Positions 32,094 to 41,558 of a stretch of DNA of 64,000 bases are shown piece by piece. Origin of the DNA: Sporolactobacillus kofuensis (GTDB taxonomy: Bacteria > Bacillota > Bacilli > Bacillales > Sporolactobacillaceae); contig NZ_JBHSTQ010000010.1 of the NCBI RefSeq assembly GCF_042660205.1, positions 73,569 through 137,568 on the forward strand. The letters are read 5' to 3'. Numbering within the stretch: the stretch's first letter is position 1; every line of letters starts with the position of its first letter. Made by a program: the position numbers and the translations under genes. Below the pieces are notes generated by a model, which was given only the letters and a program-made list of their open reading frames with translations, did not search any database and had not been told where the DNA came from.

Positions 32094-33185
32094 ATGATGA
32101 AAAAAGGATACTTGCTTCTGGAGTCGGGCCAATTGTTCCAAGGGGTACGGGTCGGAGATCCATCCTCTGTAATGGGAGAGATTGTGTTCAATACAAGCAT
32201 GACCGGCTATCAAGAGATCATGACTGATCCGTCTTATGCCGGCCAAATTATGACCTTTTGTTATCCACTCATTGGAAACTATGGCGTCAACCTTCAGGAC
32301 AATGAGCATTCTAAAATTCAGATGCAAGGTGCACTTTTTAGTAATCTCTGTTCAAGTCCTAGCCATTATCAATCAATTAAAACGGTTGACCAATGGCTCA
32401 GTCAGGAGAAAATTCCAGGACTTGCAAACATTGATACTCGCGCAGTGGTCAAAGCAGTGCGTCTGAGCGGCACAATGAAGGCTGTTATCAGTGATTCACC
32501 TGACTTCTCAGCGATAAACTGGAGCCAGCCGCTTCCAACGGATTTGGTCAGCAGAGTGTCTACTAAGAAAAATATGATCTACGAAGGAATCGGACCACAT
32601 GTTGTGTTGATTGATTATGGCTATAAGAAGTCAATGCTCCATGCGTTACTTGAGGAAGGCTGCAAGGTTACAGTCGTTCCTTACACGATCAAAGCTGATG
32701 AAGTCAAGGCGCTGAAACCGGATGCTGTGATGCTGAGCAATGGACCTGGCGATCCGCTACAACTGACTGACGTATTCAATGAAATTAAGAAAATAACCTC
32801 GGCTTACCCGACGTTAGGCATTTGTCTCGGTCATCAGCTGATTGCACTCGCTTATGGTGCCAAAACCGGGAAATTGTTGTTTGGTCATCGCGGTGCAAAT
32901 CATCCGGTGAAGGAAGTAGCGACGAATAAGGTATGGATCACCTCACAAAACCACAGCTACGTGGTTGAGAAGGAGAGCGTTGATTCAGAACAGTTTGCGA
33001 TTAGTTATTACAATGTGAACGATGGATCTGTGGAAGGCTTAAGTCATCGTACATTACCGATCAAAACTGTTCAATTTCATCCTGAGGCACATCCTGGTCC
33101 TGATGATACACATCTAGTTTTTAAACAATTTATGAAGATGATTAAACAGAGCAAAGGTGAAGTGAATCATGCCGTTACGTACTGA
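32094..33185 (+). CDS. carA: Carbamoyl-phosphate synthase small subunit (glutamine amidotransferase)
   Basis: Hydrolyses glutamine and passes ammonia to the large subunit. The N-terminal half has the CarA-specific GYLLLESGQLFQG and NTSMTGYQEIMTDPSYAGQI. The C-terminal class I amidotransferase domain has the catalytic cysteine in TLGICLGHQLIA and the His-Glu pair in VQFHPEAHPGPDD. AAGGAGG precedes ATG 32094 (ATG 32097 is also possible). Its place inside the arginine operon marks it as the arginine-regulated isoenzyme. It overlaps carB by 17 bases. Confidence 0.97.
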   Translation: MMKKGYLLLESGQLFQGVRVGDPSSVMGEIVFNTSMTGYQEIMTDPSYAGQIMTFCYPLIGNYGVNLQDNEHSKIQMQGALFSNLCSSPSHYQSIKTVDQWLSQEKIPGLANIDTRAVVKAVRLSGTMKAVISDSPDFSAINWSQPLPTDLVSRVSTKKNMIYEGIGPHVVLIDYGYKKSMLHALLEEGCKVTVVPYTIKADEVKALKPDAVMLSNGPGDPLQLTDVFNEIKKITSAYPTLGICLGHQLIALAYGAKTGKLLFGHRGANHPVKEVATNKVWITSQNHSYVVEKESVDSEQFAISYYNVNDGSVEGLSHRTLPIKTVQFHPEAHPGPDDTHLVFKQFMKMIKQSKGEVNHAVTY

Positions 33186-36100
33186 CATAAAAAAAGTGCT
33201 TGTCATCGGTTCAGGACCAATCGTCATTGGCCAGGCTGCGGAATTTGACTATGCCGGTACGCAAGCCTGCCTCGCTCTTAAAGAGGAAGGCATTGAGGTT
33301 GTTTTAATCAACAACAATCCCGCCACAATTATGACGGATGATCAAATTGCTGATCGAACATACATTGAACCACTGACTCTAGCAACGATTAAAAAAATAA
33401 TAGAGAAGGAACATCCGGACGGACTGATCGGTACCTTGGGCGGCCAAACCGGATTGAACCTCGCCGTATCACTTTATGAAAAAGGCATTTTAGCCCAATA
33501 TGGTGTGGAATTATTGGGTACATCCGTTGATTCTATTCAGCACGGTGAAGATCGAGAGTTGTTTAAAGACTTAATGATCGAAATCGACGAACCGATTCCC
33601 GATTCGAAGATTATTCGTTCTTATGAAGACGGTCTCGCCTTTACCAAAGAGATTGGCTATCCGGTCATTATTCGCCCCGCCTATACACTCGGCGGTTCCG
33701 GAGGTGGCTTTGCTTATAATGATCAAGACTTGGCTGTTGTCCTTAACAGAGGGCTCAAACTCAGTCCCATCCATGAAGTGCTGATTGAGAAAAGTATTAA
33801 AGGGTGGAAAGAAATAGAGTATGAGGTCATGCGTGACGCCAATGATACCTGCATCATCGTTTGTAATATGGAAAACATGGATCCGGTTGGCGTACACACT
33901 GGAGACAGTATTGTTGTAGCACCTTCACAAACACTTTCGGATGTGCAATATCAGATGCTACGTAATGCATCACTAAAAATTATTCGCGCATTAAAAATAG
34001 TCGGTGGTTGTAATATTCAATTTGCGCTTAATCCAAATTCGGATGACTATGCCATTATTGAGGTGAATCCGCGTGTGAGCCGATCATCAGCGCTCGCATC
34101 AAAAGCAACGGGTTATCCCATTGCCCGGGTAGCCGCCAAATGTGCGATTGGCTTTTACCTTGATGAAATCATTAATCCAATCACGGGGACAACGTACGCA
34201 TCGTTTGAACCAGCCATTGATTACATTGTTGTCAAAATCCCGCGCTTTCCATTTGATAAGTTCACTGAAGCTGATCGAAGCTTAGGAACACAAATGAAAG
34301 CGACCGGAGAAGTGATGGCCATTGACCGAACTTTTGAAGGGGCCTTGAATAAAGGGATCCGTTCGATGGAGATGGGGTTCAGCGGTTTGGAAAGCAAGGC
34401 GCTCAGTGTTCAAACTGAGGATGAATTAGCGCAACATTTAAAGAATACGACAGATTTACGACTGCTTGCGATTAGTGAACTGTTCCGCCGTGGACGTACG
34501 GTTACCGACATTTATAATCAGACTGAAATTGACCCATGGTTCTTGAATGCCATCCATGGCATTGTCACCTTTGAACTGAGTCTTGTTGGTAAAAGTATTC
34601 AAGAAATAACGGATGAAGAGTGGGCACATGCAAAATGGATCAACATCAGTAATCATCGACTTGCTGAGTTGCTCAATGTACCGGAAACAGCAGTCGCCAC
34701 ATGCATTCAAACTGCCGGTCTTTCACCATCCTATCATCTTGTGGATACGTGTGCAGGTGAATTCGAGGCACAAACGCCCTACTATTATTCAACGTGGTTT
34801 GGGGCTGATGAAGCACCGGTCAGTGACAAAAAGAAGATTCTGATCATCGGTTCAGGTCCGATTCGAATCGGTCAAGGCATCGAGTTCGATTACTGTTCGG
34901 TACAAGCGACCATGGCTGCGAAGAAAAATGGCTATGAAGCGATTGTTATTAATAACAATCCGGAAACCGTCAGTACGGATTATTCCATTGCGGATCGCCT
35001 TTACTTTGAACCGCTGGCTGTTGAAGATATCCTGCACGTTGCTGAGAAGGAGAACGTACAAGGGGCACTTGTCCAGTTTGGCGGACAAACTGCGGTAAAT
35101 GTTGCTAAGGCGCTTGAGCAAGCGGGTATTCCTGTTTTAGGGACTTCAACAGAGAGTATCGACCGGGTAGAAGACCGTGAACAATTTTATCAACTCTTGC
35201 AATCATTGAAGATTCCTCATATTCAGGGCTTGACAGTCCAAAGGATTGAAGATCTTCTTTCCGCAGGGGAGAAGTTAGGGTATCCGATTCTTGTTCGCCC
35301 CTCATATGTGATTGGTGGGCAATCCATGTTCCTGCTCCATGATCGGAATGAACTTGAGAACTATATCAATAGTGAGCGCAATCTGACGAATCAATCGTTC
35401 CCGCTGCTCGTGGATCGCTACATGCCGGGCCTTGAGTGTGAGGTGGATGCGATAAGCGATGGAGAAGAAACAGCAATTCCGGGTATATTCCAACATATAG
35501 AGCGCGCAGGCGTACATTCCGGTGACAGTATTGCAGTGTTTCCTTCCTATAGCATTGATCAAAAAGTGCAGGAAGAAATTGCTGAGGATACGCGCAAAAT
35601 TTGCCAAAGCCTGGCGGTCAAAGGACTCATCAACATTCAATTTGTCGTTGTTTCCGGAAAAGTATATGTATTGGAAGTGAATCCGCGTGCTTCCCGGACT
35701 GTCCCGATTATCAGCAAGGTGACCGGTATCCCAATGGTTGAAAAAGCAGTAAGTATCCAATTGGGAAAGCGTCTAAAACAACTAAATCTTCACGATGGTT
35801 ATTATCCGAGACCTGATTTTTATGCAGTTAAGGCACCGGTGTTCTCTTTTACAAAATTGAAGGGTGTCGATCCGGTACTTGGTCCTGAAATGAAATCAAC
35901 CGGAGAACAACTCGGTATGGGAAAAAGTGTTGAAGAGGCGTTGATGAAAGGTGTTTATCTCAACGAAGCTAATCCTTTTTCTGCAAAGTCAGATAAAAAA
36001 GCTATTCTATGCTCGATTGCTGAGAACGAACGGACAGAATCTCTCAACATCATTCAACAACTTAATGATCTTGGCTTTAACATCATGGCAACATCGGGCA

Positions 36101-36405
36101 CAGCTGATGCTTGTAAAAACGCCGGTATTGATGTCATTAAGTTGACCGAGAGTGAAGAGGAGATGCATCGTCAAATCTCAGGAGGTCAATTAGCAGCTGT
36201 ATTCAATATTCCAACAGCAGGGCGAAACAGGCAATCCTTTGGCTTTACGATCAGAGCACTTGCACTGCGCTATCAGATTCCTGTGTACACCTGTGCGGAC
36301 ACAATTTCAGCGGCGTTAGCGGCTGTTGATACAGAACGATCTCAAGACGTGCATACGTTGGATGAGTATCGGGACCTTACTTATATGATGAATAAAGGGA
36401 AGTGA
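33169..36405 (+). CDS. carB: Carbamoyl-phosphate synthase large subunit
   Basis: Makes carbamoyl phosphate from bicarbonate, ammonia and two ATP. The 1078-residue protein shows two homologous ATP-grasp halves, each starting KVLVIGSGPIVIGQAAEFDY or KKILIIGSGPIRIGQGIEFDY-type sequence (residues about 8 and 560), each with NNNP(A/E)T, GGQT and EVNPR(V/A)SR motifs, and a C-terminal MGS-like domain from about 930 (NIMATSGTADACKNAGIDV) that may bind effectors. It starts at ATG 33169 inside the end of carA and ends five bases before argF, consistent with a coupled complex. Confidence 0.97.
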   Translation: MPLRTDIKKVLVIGSGPIVIGQAAEFDYAGTQACLALKEEGIEVVLINNNPATIMTDDQIADRTYIEPLTLATIKKIIEKEHPDGLIGTLGGQTGLNLAVSLYEKGILAQYGVELLGTSVDSIQHGEDRELFKDLMIEIDEPIPDSKIIRSYEDGLAFTKEIGYPVIIRPAYTLGGSGGGFAYNDQDLAVVLNRGLKLSPIHEVLIEKSIKGWKEIEYEVMRDANDTCIIVCNMENMDPVGVHTGDSIVVAPSQTLSDVQYQMLRNASLKIIRALKIVGGCNIQFALNPNSDDYAIIEVNPRVSRSSALASKATGYPIARVAAKCAIGFYLDEIINPITGTTYASFEPAIDYIVVKIPRFPFDKFTEADRSLGTQMKATGEVMAIDRTFEGALNKGIRSMEMGFSGLESKALSVQTEDELAQHLKNTTDLRLLAISELFRRGRTVTDIYNQTEIDPWFLNAIHGIVTFELSLVGKSIQEITDEEWAHAKWINISNHRLAELLNVPETAVATCIQTAGLSPSYHLVDTCAGEFEAQTPYYYSTWFGADEAPVSDKKKILIIGSGPIRIGQGIEFDYCSVQATMAAKKNGYEAIVINNNPETVSTDYSIADRLYFEPLAVEDILHVAEKENVQGALVQFGGQTAVNVAKALEQAGIPVLGTSTESIDRVEDREQFYQLLQSLKIPHIQGLTVQRIEDLLSAGEKLGYPILVRPSYVIGGQSMFLLHDRNELENYINSERNLTNQSFPLLVDRYMPGLECEVDAISDGEETAIPGIFQHIERAGVHSGDSIAVFPSYSIDQKVQEEIAEDTRKICQSLAVKGLINIQFVVVSGKVYVLEVNPRASRTVPIISKVTGIPMVEKAVSIQLGKRLKQLNLHDGYYPRPDFYAVKAPVFSFTKLKGVDPVLGPEMKSTGEQLGMGKSVEEALMKGVYLNEANPFSAKSDKKAILCSIAENERTESLNIIQQLNDLGFNIMATSGTADACKNAGIDVIKLTESEEEMHRQISGGQLAAVFNIPTAGRNRQSFGFTIRALALRYQIPVYTCADTISAALAAVDTERSQDVHTLDEYRDLTYMMNKGK

Positions 36406-36410
36406 AATGA

Positions 36411-37367
36411 ATGACCAATGAGACGGTTCCAGCATTAAAAGGCAGAGATTTTCTTACCATTGCTGAATTTACAGAAGAAGAAATTAAACTATTCCTGCAA
36501 ACGGCAGTTGCATTGAAAAAAATGCAAAAACAAGGTGTTCCGCATCACTTTTTAAATGGTCAGACATTGGGCATGATCTTCGAAAAAGCATCAACGCGAA
36601 CACGCGTTGCCTTTGAAGTAGGCATGTACCATCTCGGTGGTTCTGCGCTCTATTTGAGCAGCAAGGACATCCAGATTGGTCGCGGTGAAACGATTGCTGA
36701 TACAGCAAAAGTACTTTCGAGAATGGTCGATGGTATTATGATTCGAACCTTTGGTCATGACATTGTCGAGGAACTAGCAGCAAACGCGGATGTTCCAGTG
36801 ATTAATGGGTTGACCAATACGCATCACCCAACTCAGGTGATCGCAGATCTGCTTACGATTTATGAGCACAAAGGGAAATTAAAAGGACTTAAAGCATGCT
36901 TTATTGGAGACGGTTATAATAATATGGCACACTCGCTGATGGAAGGTGCTGCTGCTGTCGGTATGGATATGACCGTAGCCAGTCCTAAGGGTTATGAACC
37001 GGATGGAGCAATTCTGGCTGCAGCGAAGTCAAGAGGTCTTAAGAACGACTGTAGTATCGCATTTACTCATTCACCACAGGAAGCGATTGAAGGCTGTGAT
37101 ATTGTCATCACCGACACATGGCTAAGCATGGGTGACGAAGCGGAGACAGACAAGCGTCTCCATGATTTTCAAGGTTTCCAAGTGGATGATGCGCTTGTCA
37201 CATTGGCAAAGCCGGATTATCTATTTATGCACTGTTTGCCTGCTCACCGTGGTGAAGAGGTAACAGCAAGTGTGATTGACGGTGCACACTCTATTGTCTT
37301 TGATGAGGCAGAGAATCGTCTTCATGCGCATAAGGCAATTCTGAAATGTTTAATGGAAAAGAACTAA
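36411..37367 (+). CDS. argF: Ornithine carbamoyltransferase (anabolic)
   Basis: Transfers the carbamoyl group to ornithine, giving citrulline. The 318-residue protein has the carbamoyl-phosphate loop S61-T-R-T-R65 (EKASTRTRVAFE), GLTNTHHPTQVIADL, GDGYNNMAHSLMEGAA and the ornithine/catalytic HCLPAHRGEEV. The start at 36411 has only a weak ribosome-binding site (GGGA, ten bases upstream), so it may be read by ribosomes leaving carB, whose stop is five bases before. No terminator separates it from argG, so the operon continues. Confidence 0.96.
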   Translation: MTNETVPALKGRDFLTIAEFTEEEIKLFLQTAVALKKMQKQGVPHHFLNGQTLGMIFEKASTRTRVAFEVGMYHLGGSALYLSSKDIQIGRGETIADTAKVLSRMVDGIMIRTFGHDIVEELAANADVPVINGLTNTHHPTQVIADLLTIYEHKGKLKGLKACFIGDGYNNMAHSLMEGAAAVGMDMTVASPKGYEPDGAILAAAKSRGLKNDCSIAFTHSPQEAIEGCDIVITDTWLSMGDEAETDKRLHDFQGFQVDDALVTLAKPDYLFMHCLPAHRGEEVTASVIDGAHSIVFDEAENRLHAHKAILKCLMEKN

Positions 37368-37403
37368 TAAGAAAATTATTCTACGCTCAGGAGGGTTTCA
37401 ACG

Positions 37404-38663
37404 ATGGCAAAAGAAAAAATCGTTCTCGCATATTCCGGTGGTCTCGATACCTCGGTCTGCATTAAGTATCTACAAGATAAGTACAATTATGATGTCATTG
37501 CTTTGAGCATTGACGTTGGTGAAGAAGGCAAAGATCTTGATAAAGTAAAGCAAAAGGCACTCGATGTGGGTGCAATCAAGTCTTATGTTGTTGATGCAAA
37601 GGTGCTACTTGCTGAAGGTTATCTGGCACCTGCCCTTCAGGCGAATGCACTTTATGAAGGTGTATATCCTGTTTCATCCGGATTGTCTCGACCATTGATT
37701 GGGAAATTGCTCGTAGACGTCGCACACAAGGAAGGTGCAATCGCAGTTGCCCATGGCTGTACTGGAAAGGGAAACGATCAGGTTCGTTTCGAACTAGCCA
37801 TCCAAGCACTTGATCCATCGCTTAAAGTCGTTGCACCGGTTCGCGAATGGGGCATGACGCGCGACGAAGAAATCAAATATGCGGAAAAGAACGGGATTCC
37901 GATTCCTGTCGATCTTGATAATCCTTTCTCCATTGACGCCAACATCTGGGGCCGTGCGTGCGAAGCCGGTGTGCTTGAAAACCCATGGAACGAACCACCG
38001 GAAGAAGCGTATGCGTGGACCAATCCAATTGAAAAGACTCCGGACACACCGGAATATATAGAAATTACTTTTGAAAAAGGCATTCCTGTTGCATTGAATG
38101 GAGAAACGAAACCATTCATTGAAATCATTAAAGAATTGAATGCACTCGGCGGTCTCCATGGTGTCGGAAGAATTGATCATATTGAAAACCGGCTCGTCGG
38201 GATCAAATCGCGTGAAGTCTATGAAAATCCTGCTGCACTTATTTTAATTAATGCGCACAAGGCACTCGAAACGATCACACTGACCAAAGAAGTATCTAAG
38301 TTCAAACCGCTGATTGATAAAGAAATGTCTCAGGTGATCTATGACGGACTTTGGTACTCACCAATCAGAGAAGCTTTAATGGCATTTGTTGAGCAAACAC
38401 AGCAAGTGGTTTCCGGCAAAGTGCGTGTAAAACTTTTCAAGGGAAATCATATCGTTGTCGGACGCGCATCGGATCAAAGCCTCTACAATGAAAAATTGGC
38501 TACTTATACAAAGGGTGATGCGTTTGATCATAATGCAGCAGTAGGATTTATCAAGCTTTGGGGACTTCCTACCAAAGTCAATGCCGAAGTTCATAAGAAT
38601 GCGGAAATGGAGGCAGACCATGGCGAAGTTGTGGGGCGGCCGGTTTACGAAATCAACCAATAA
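37404..38663 (+). CDS. argG: Argininosuccinate synthase, with C-terminal extension overlapping argH
   Basis: Joins citrulline and aspartate using ATP. The PP-loop A9-Y-S-G-G-L-D-T-S17 opens the protein; SSGLSRPLIGKLLVDVA, AHGCTGKGNDQVRFE and PWNEPPEEAYAWT are typical. At 419 residues it is longer than the usual 400 or so: the expected end (LWGLPTKVNAEV) runs on through about 20 more residues that overlap the argH start by 44 bases. This suggests loss of an earlier stop codon. CAGGAGGG lies upstream of ATG 37404. Confidence 0.95.
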   Translation: MAKEKIVLAYSGGLDTSVCIKYLQDKYNYDVIALSIDVGEEGKDLDKVKQKALDVGAIKSYVVDAKVLLAEGYLAPALQANALYEGVYPVSSGLSRPLIGKLLVDVAHKEGAIAVAHGCTGKGNDQVRFELAIQALDPSLKVVAPVREWGMTRDEEIKYAEKNGIPIPVDLDNPFSIDANIWGRACEAGVLENPWNEPPEEAYAWTNPIEKTPDTPEYIEITFEKGIPVALNGETKPFIEIIKELNALGGLHGVGRIDHIENRLVGIKSREVYENPAALILINAHKALETITLTKEVSKFKPLIDKEMSQVIYDGLWYSPIREALMAFVEQTQQVVSGKVRVKLFKGNHIVVGRASDQSLYNEKLATYTKGDAFDHNAAVGFIKLWGLPTKVNAEVHKNAEMEADHGEVVGRPVYEINQ

Positions 38664-40002
38664 ACTGGTTGACGAGTACACCGCATCGATTTCTTATGAC
38701 CAAGAATTAGCAAAAGAGGATATCGAAGGAAGCCTGGCGCATGTCCAGATGCTTGGTGAATGCGGGATCATCACTATGGAGGAGACAAAGACCATTCAGA
38801 AAGGACTTCAGTCGATTCTGAATAAAGTGGAACGTGGTGAGGCAAAGTTTTCAACAGACATGGAAGATATTCATATGAACATCGAAAAGATGCTCATTGA
38901 TGAAATCGGTCCTGTTGGCGGAAAACTTCATACCGGACGGAGCCGCAATGATCAGGTTGCAACCGACATGCACTTGTACATGCGAAAGAAAACCCATACG
39001 CTAATCGATTTACTCGAGGATGTACAATATGCACTTCTTGAACAGGCTAAGGCTAATGTGGACACGATCCTTCCGGGTTACACACATTTGCAGCGTGCGC
39101 AGCCGATTTCCTTCGCACATCATATGCTTGCCTACTTTTGGATGTTTGAGCGAGACAAGGGGCGTTTGAAAGATAGTCTGAAACGAATTAACATTTTGCC
39201 GCTCGGTGCAGGTGCGTTAGCTGGGACAACCTTCCCGATCGATCGCCGCCGTGTTGCCGATCTTTTGCAATTTGATGATATCTACCCAAATAGTATGGAT
39301 GCGGTCAGTGATCGTGATTTTGTGGTTGAAGCTTTAGCCGATTGTTCACTGATCATGGTTCATCTCTCACGGTTGTCTGAGGAAATGGTGCTGTGGAGTA
39401 GTCAAGAATTCCAGTTCATTGAATTGGATGATGCGTTCTGCACAGGTTCCAGCATCATGCCGCAAAAGAAAAATCCCGACGTATCTGAATTGCTTCGCGG
39501 TAAGACTGGACGTGTATTTGGGCACTTAGTGGGCCTGCTGACTGTGCTCAAAGGACTGCCGCTTGCCTACAATAAGGACATGCAAGAAGATAAAGAAGGC
39601 ATTTTCGATACGGTGAAAACGCTAGAAGGTGCCCTACAATTGCTTGCACCGATTCTTGAGACCATGAACGTGAAGAAAGAGCGGATGCGGCATGCTGTTG
39701 AGAAAGATTATTCGAATGCAACAGATATTGCAGACTATCTTGCCAAAAAAGGACTTCCTTTCCGAGAGGCACATGAAGTCACTGGGAAAATGGTTCTTTA
39801 TGCCATAGAAAGTAAGAAGTATTTACTTGATTTGGATCTGGAGGAATTTAAACAGTTCAATTCACTGTTTGAAGCAGACATCTTTGAAGCACTGAAACCT
39901 GAACATGTGATGCGTGCCCGGGAAAGTGAAGGCGGTACTGCACCACATCAGATCGAAAAGCAGTTGAAACTTGCGGAAACAATGCTGCATCAGAATCAAT
40001 AA
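38620..40002 (+). CDS. argH: Argininosuccinate lyase
   Basis: Last step of arginine synthesis: splits argininosuccinate into arginine and fumarate. The 460-residue fumarase-superfamily protein begins MAKLWGGRFTKSTNKLVDEY and carries TGRSRNDQVATDMHL, GYTHLQRAQPISFAHH and the signature GSSIMPQKKNPDVSELLRGK with the catalytic serine loop. The start is ATG 38620, six bases after TGGAGG (38608-38613), lying within the end of argG. A strong terminator follows at 40094, closing the operon. Confidence 0.97.
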   Translation: MAKLWGGRFTKSTNKLVDEYTASISYDQELAKEDIEGSLAHVQMLGECGIITMEETKTIQKGLQSILNKVERGEAKFSTDMEDIHMNIEKMLIDEIGPVGGKLHTGRSRNDQVATDMHLYMRKKTHTLIDLLEDVQYALLEQAKANVDTILPGYTHLQRAQPISFAHHMLAYFWMFERDKGRLKDSLKRINILPLGAGALAGTTFPIDRRRVADLLQFDDIYPNSMDAVSDRDFVVEALADCSLIMVHLSRLSEEMVLWSSQEFQFIELDDAFCTGSSIMPQKKNPDVSELLRGKTGRVFGHLVGLLTVLKGLPLAYNKDMQEDKEGIFDTVKTLEGALQLLAPILETMNVKKERMRHAVEKDYSNATDIADYLAKKGLPFREAHEVTGKMVLYAIESKKYLLDLDLEEFKQFNSLFEADIFEALKPEHVMRARESEGGTAPHQIEKQLKLAETMLHQNQ

Positions 40003-40093
40003 TTCTGAGATAGCTGTTTCATATATGCCTTTGTATGCAAGAGCCTTTACAATTAGGTCTTGGATGCGGAGGGAGTACCCCCCTAAATTTGTG

Positions 40094-40127
40094 ACGGATA
40101 CGAGATTTATTCGTATCCGTTTTTTTG
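40094..40127 (+). terminator. Terminator of the arginine operon
   Basis: ACGGATACGA (40094-40103) and TCGTATCCGT (40111-40120) form a perfect ten-pair stem with a seven-base loop, followed by seven Ts. Confidence 0.93.
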
Positions 40128-40466
40128 TGTATGGAAAATGGCTCCAGTGAACGAGATCTCTATCGGAATCAAGATCTAGAAGAATAAGTTTACTTTATGA
40201 TAGGATAGCAACAGGCGCTCTTGTACGATTACGTATCACAGCTTTCCTGATTGGACGAGCTTTGGGGTCAAGTATTTAATGACCGCTCAGCGATACTTGC
40301 TCTTGATATAAGTCGATTTGTACATGGTTTTCGCCGATTCTCCGCACTGGAGGCAATCATACATACTTCCCGATGACATGATGCTTTTATTGTGCGAGAT
40401 AAGTGCCTTTAGTTATTCTTTATTCGTCAGTCTCTAAAAATCATAAAATGAAAAGAGATCAGTACA
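40128..40466. other. Intergenic stretch without recognised features
   Basis: About 340 bases between the arginine-operon terminator and the ParB/Srx-like gene. Only short unsupported frames without ribosome-binding sites were seen, and no riboswitch, tRNA or repeat family was recognised. It presumably carries the promoter of the next gene. Confidence 0.5.
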
Positions 40467-40853
40467 GTGAGACCATTTCTAATCGATTTATTTCAGATTC
40501 GTCCAAGCCAGCTTTATCTTGATCAGGACAAAATCGATCGTTTAAAAGGGTCATTTGACCCGCTCAATGTTCGATTTAACGCCCCTTTACCGATTAAGAA
40601 AAACGGCGGAGAAGCATTTCTAACTGATGGACATACCCGTGCATTTCTTTATAGTGAAGCAAAAATTTCAGTCATTCCTGTTTACTGGGACACCGATGAA
40701 CTGGATATGAAGCTCTATCAGAACTGTCTTGAATGGTGTCGGAGCGAGAAGGTCATTTTCATCGATGATTTAAAGGAGCGCATTTTGCCGCATGATCAGT
40801 TTCAGAAGCAATGGATTGAGCGTTGCGAGCAGGCAATGGAACAAAAGAAATGA
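40467..40853 (+). CDS. Small ParB/sulfiredoxin-like fold protein
   Basis: A 128-residue cytosolic protein of unknown function. PSQLYLDQDKIDRL followed by the FLTDGHTRAFLYSEA segment, in which DGHTR resembles the G-x-H-R/T signature of ParB N-terminal/sulfiredoxin-type domains, places it loosely in that fold; such domains hydrolyse nucleoside triphosphates or transfer phosphate. The C-terminal half is charged and helical (WCRSEKVIFIDDLKERILPHDQF). The start is GTG 40467 with a weak AAAAGAG upstream. It stands alone, followed by a bidirectional terminator. The family placement is tentative. Confidence 0.6.
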   Translation: MRPFLIDLFQIRPSQLYLDQDKIDRLKGSFDPLNVRFNAPLPIKKNGGEAFLTDGHTRAFLYSEAKISVIPVYWDTDELDMKLYQNCLEWCRSEKVIFIDDLKERILPHDQFQKQWIERCEQAMEQKK

Positions 40854-40883
40854 GTGACATTGTGTTTTATTAACGATATAAAG

Positions 40884-40916
40884 AAAACCCGGAAGACAAT
40901 TCTTCCGGGTTTTCTT
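40884..40916. terminator. Bidirectional terminator between the ParB/Srx-like gene and yceI
   Basis: AAAACCCGGAAGA (40884-40896) and TCTTCCGGGTTTT (40901-40913) form a perfect 13-pair stem with a CAAT loop, then CTT. It serves both convergent genes. Confidence 0.92.
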
Positions 40917-40932
40917 AGATCGTTAGTGATCA

Positions 40933-41457
40933 TTAAGCTTGGTGTGTATATTCTGCTTCTACATTAATTTTGATTTTGTTTCCGACCACGAGGTTGCCAT
41001 TTGCGAGCGACTGGCTCCAAACCAGACCGAAATCACGACGATCAATAGCGAAGGACAGGCTGGCACCACTGCGCTTCAAGCCGTATGGATCGTCAATAGG
41101 TGCGCCGACTTCAGCTTCGAAAGTGATTGGTTTGGTCGTATCTTTGATTGTTAGATTGCCTTCGATTTCATAATCTTCATCGTCAGATGCAGTCACTTTT
41201 GTCGAAACAAACTTAATTTCAGGGAATTTTTCTGCATCGAAGAAATCTGCACTCTTCAGGTGATCGTCGCGATCCTTGATACGTGTGTCGATACTTGCGA
41301 CATCAATGGTTACATTAACGCCGGTAACTTTTCCGTTTTCATCGGTTGTTACTGTTCCTGCAGTCGTTTTGAAATTACCTTTTACATTGGAAAGGCCCAT
41401 GTGTTTTACGGAAAATGCAGTCTCCGAGTGTGCGCTATCAATTGTCCATTCTGTCAT
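40933..41457 (-). CDS. yceI: YceI-family lipid-binding protein
   Basis: A 174-residue YceI-like protein. The family forms a lipocalin-like beta-barrel that binds long isoprenoids or other amphiphiles. The opening MTEWTIDSAHSETAFSVKHM, the strand SNVKGNFKTTAGTV, DDHLKSADFFDAEKFPEI and the closing region RRDFGLVWSQ with LVVGNKIKINVEAEYT are all diagnostic. There is no signal peptide, so it is cytoplasmic, unlike many proteobacterial relatives. GGGAGAG lies upstream of ATG 41457. The physiological role in Firmicutes is unclear. Confidence 0.94.
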   Translation of the reverse strand: MTEWTIDSAHSETAFSVKHMGLSNVKGNFKTTAGTVTTDENGKVTGVNVTIDVASIDTRIKDRDDHLKSADFFDAEKFPEIKFVSTKVTASDDEDYEIEGNLTIKDTTKPITFEAEVGAPIDDPYGLKRSGASLSFAIDRRDFGLVWSQSLANGNLVVGNKIKINVEAEYTHQA

Positions 41458-41558
41458 AATAATTCACTCTCCCATTTTTAAATGATATAAAATTTATAGG
41501 AATGATCAGTTTGGCTGAAGGAGCCGCACCAATACATTACGGACTAATTAACCTGAAT

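Noticed and set aside
35302..35760. 152-codon minus-strand frame inside carB
   Set aside because: Antisense shadow of the second ATP-grasp half of carB.
40131..40187. Tiny 18-codon frame after the arginine operon terminator
   Set aside because: No ribosome-binding site, no family, and it begins within the terminator's downstream sequence.
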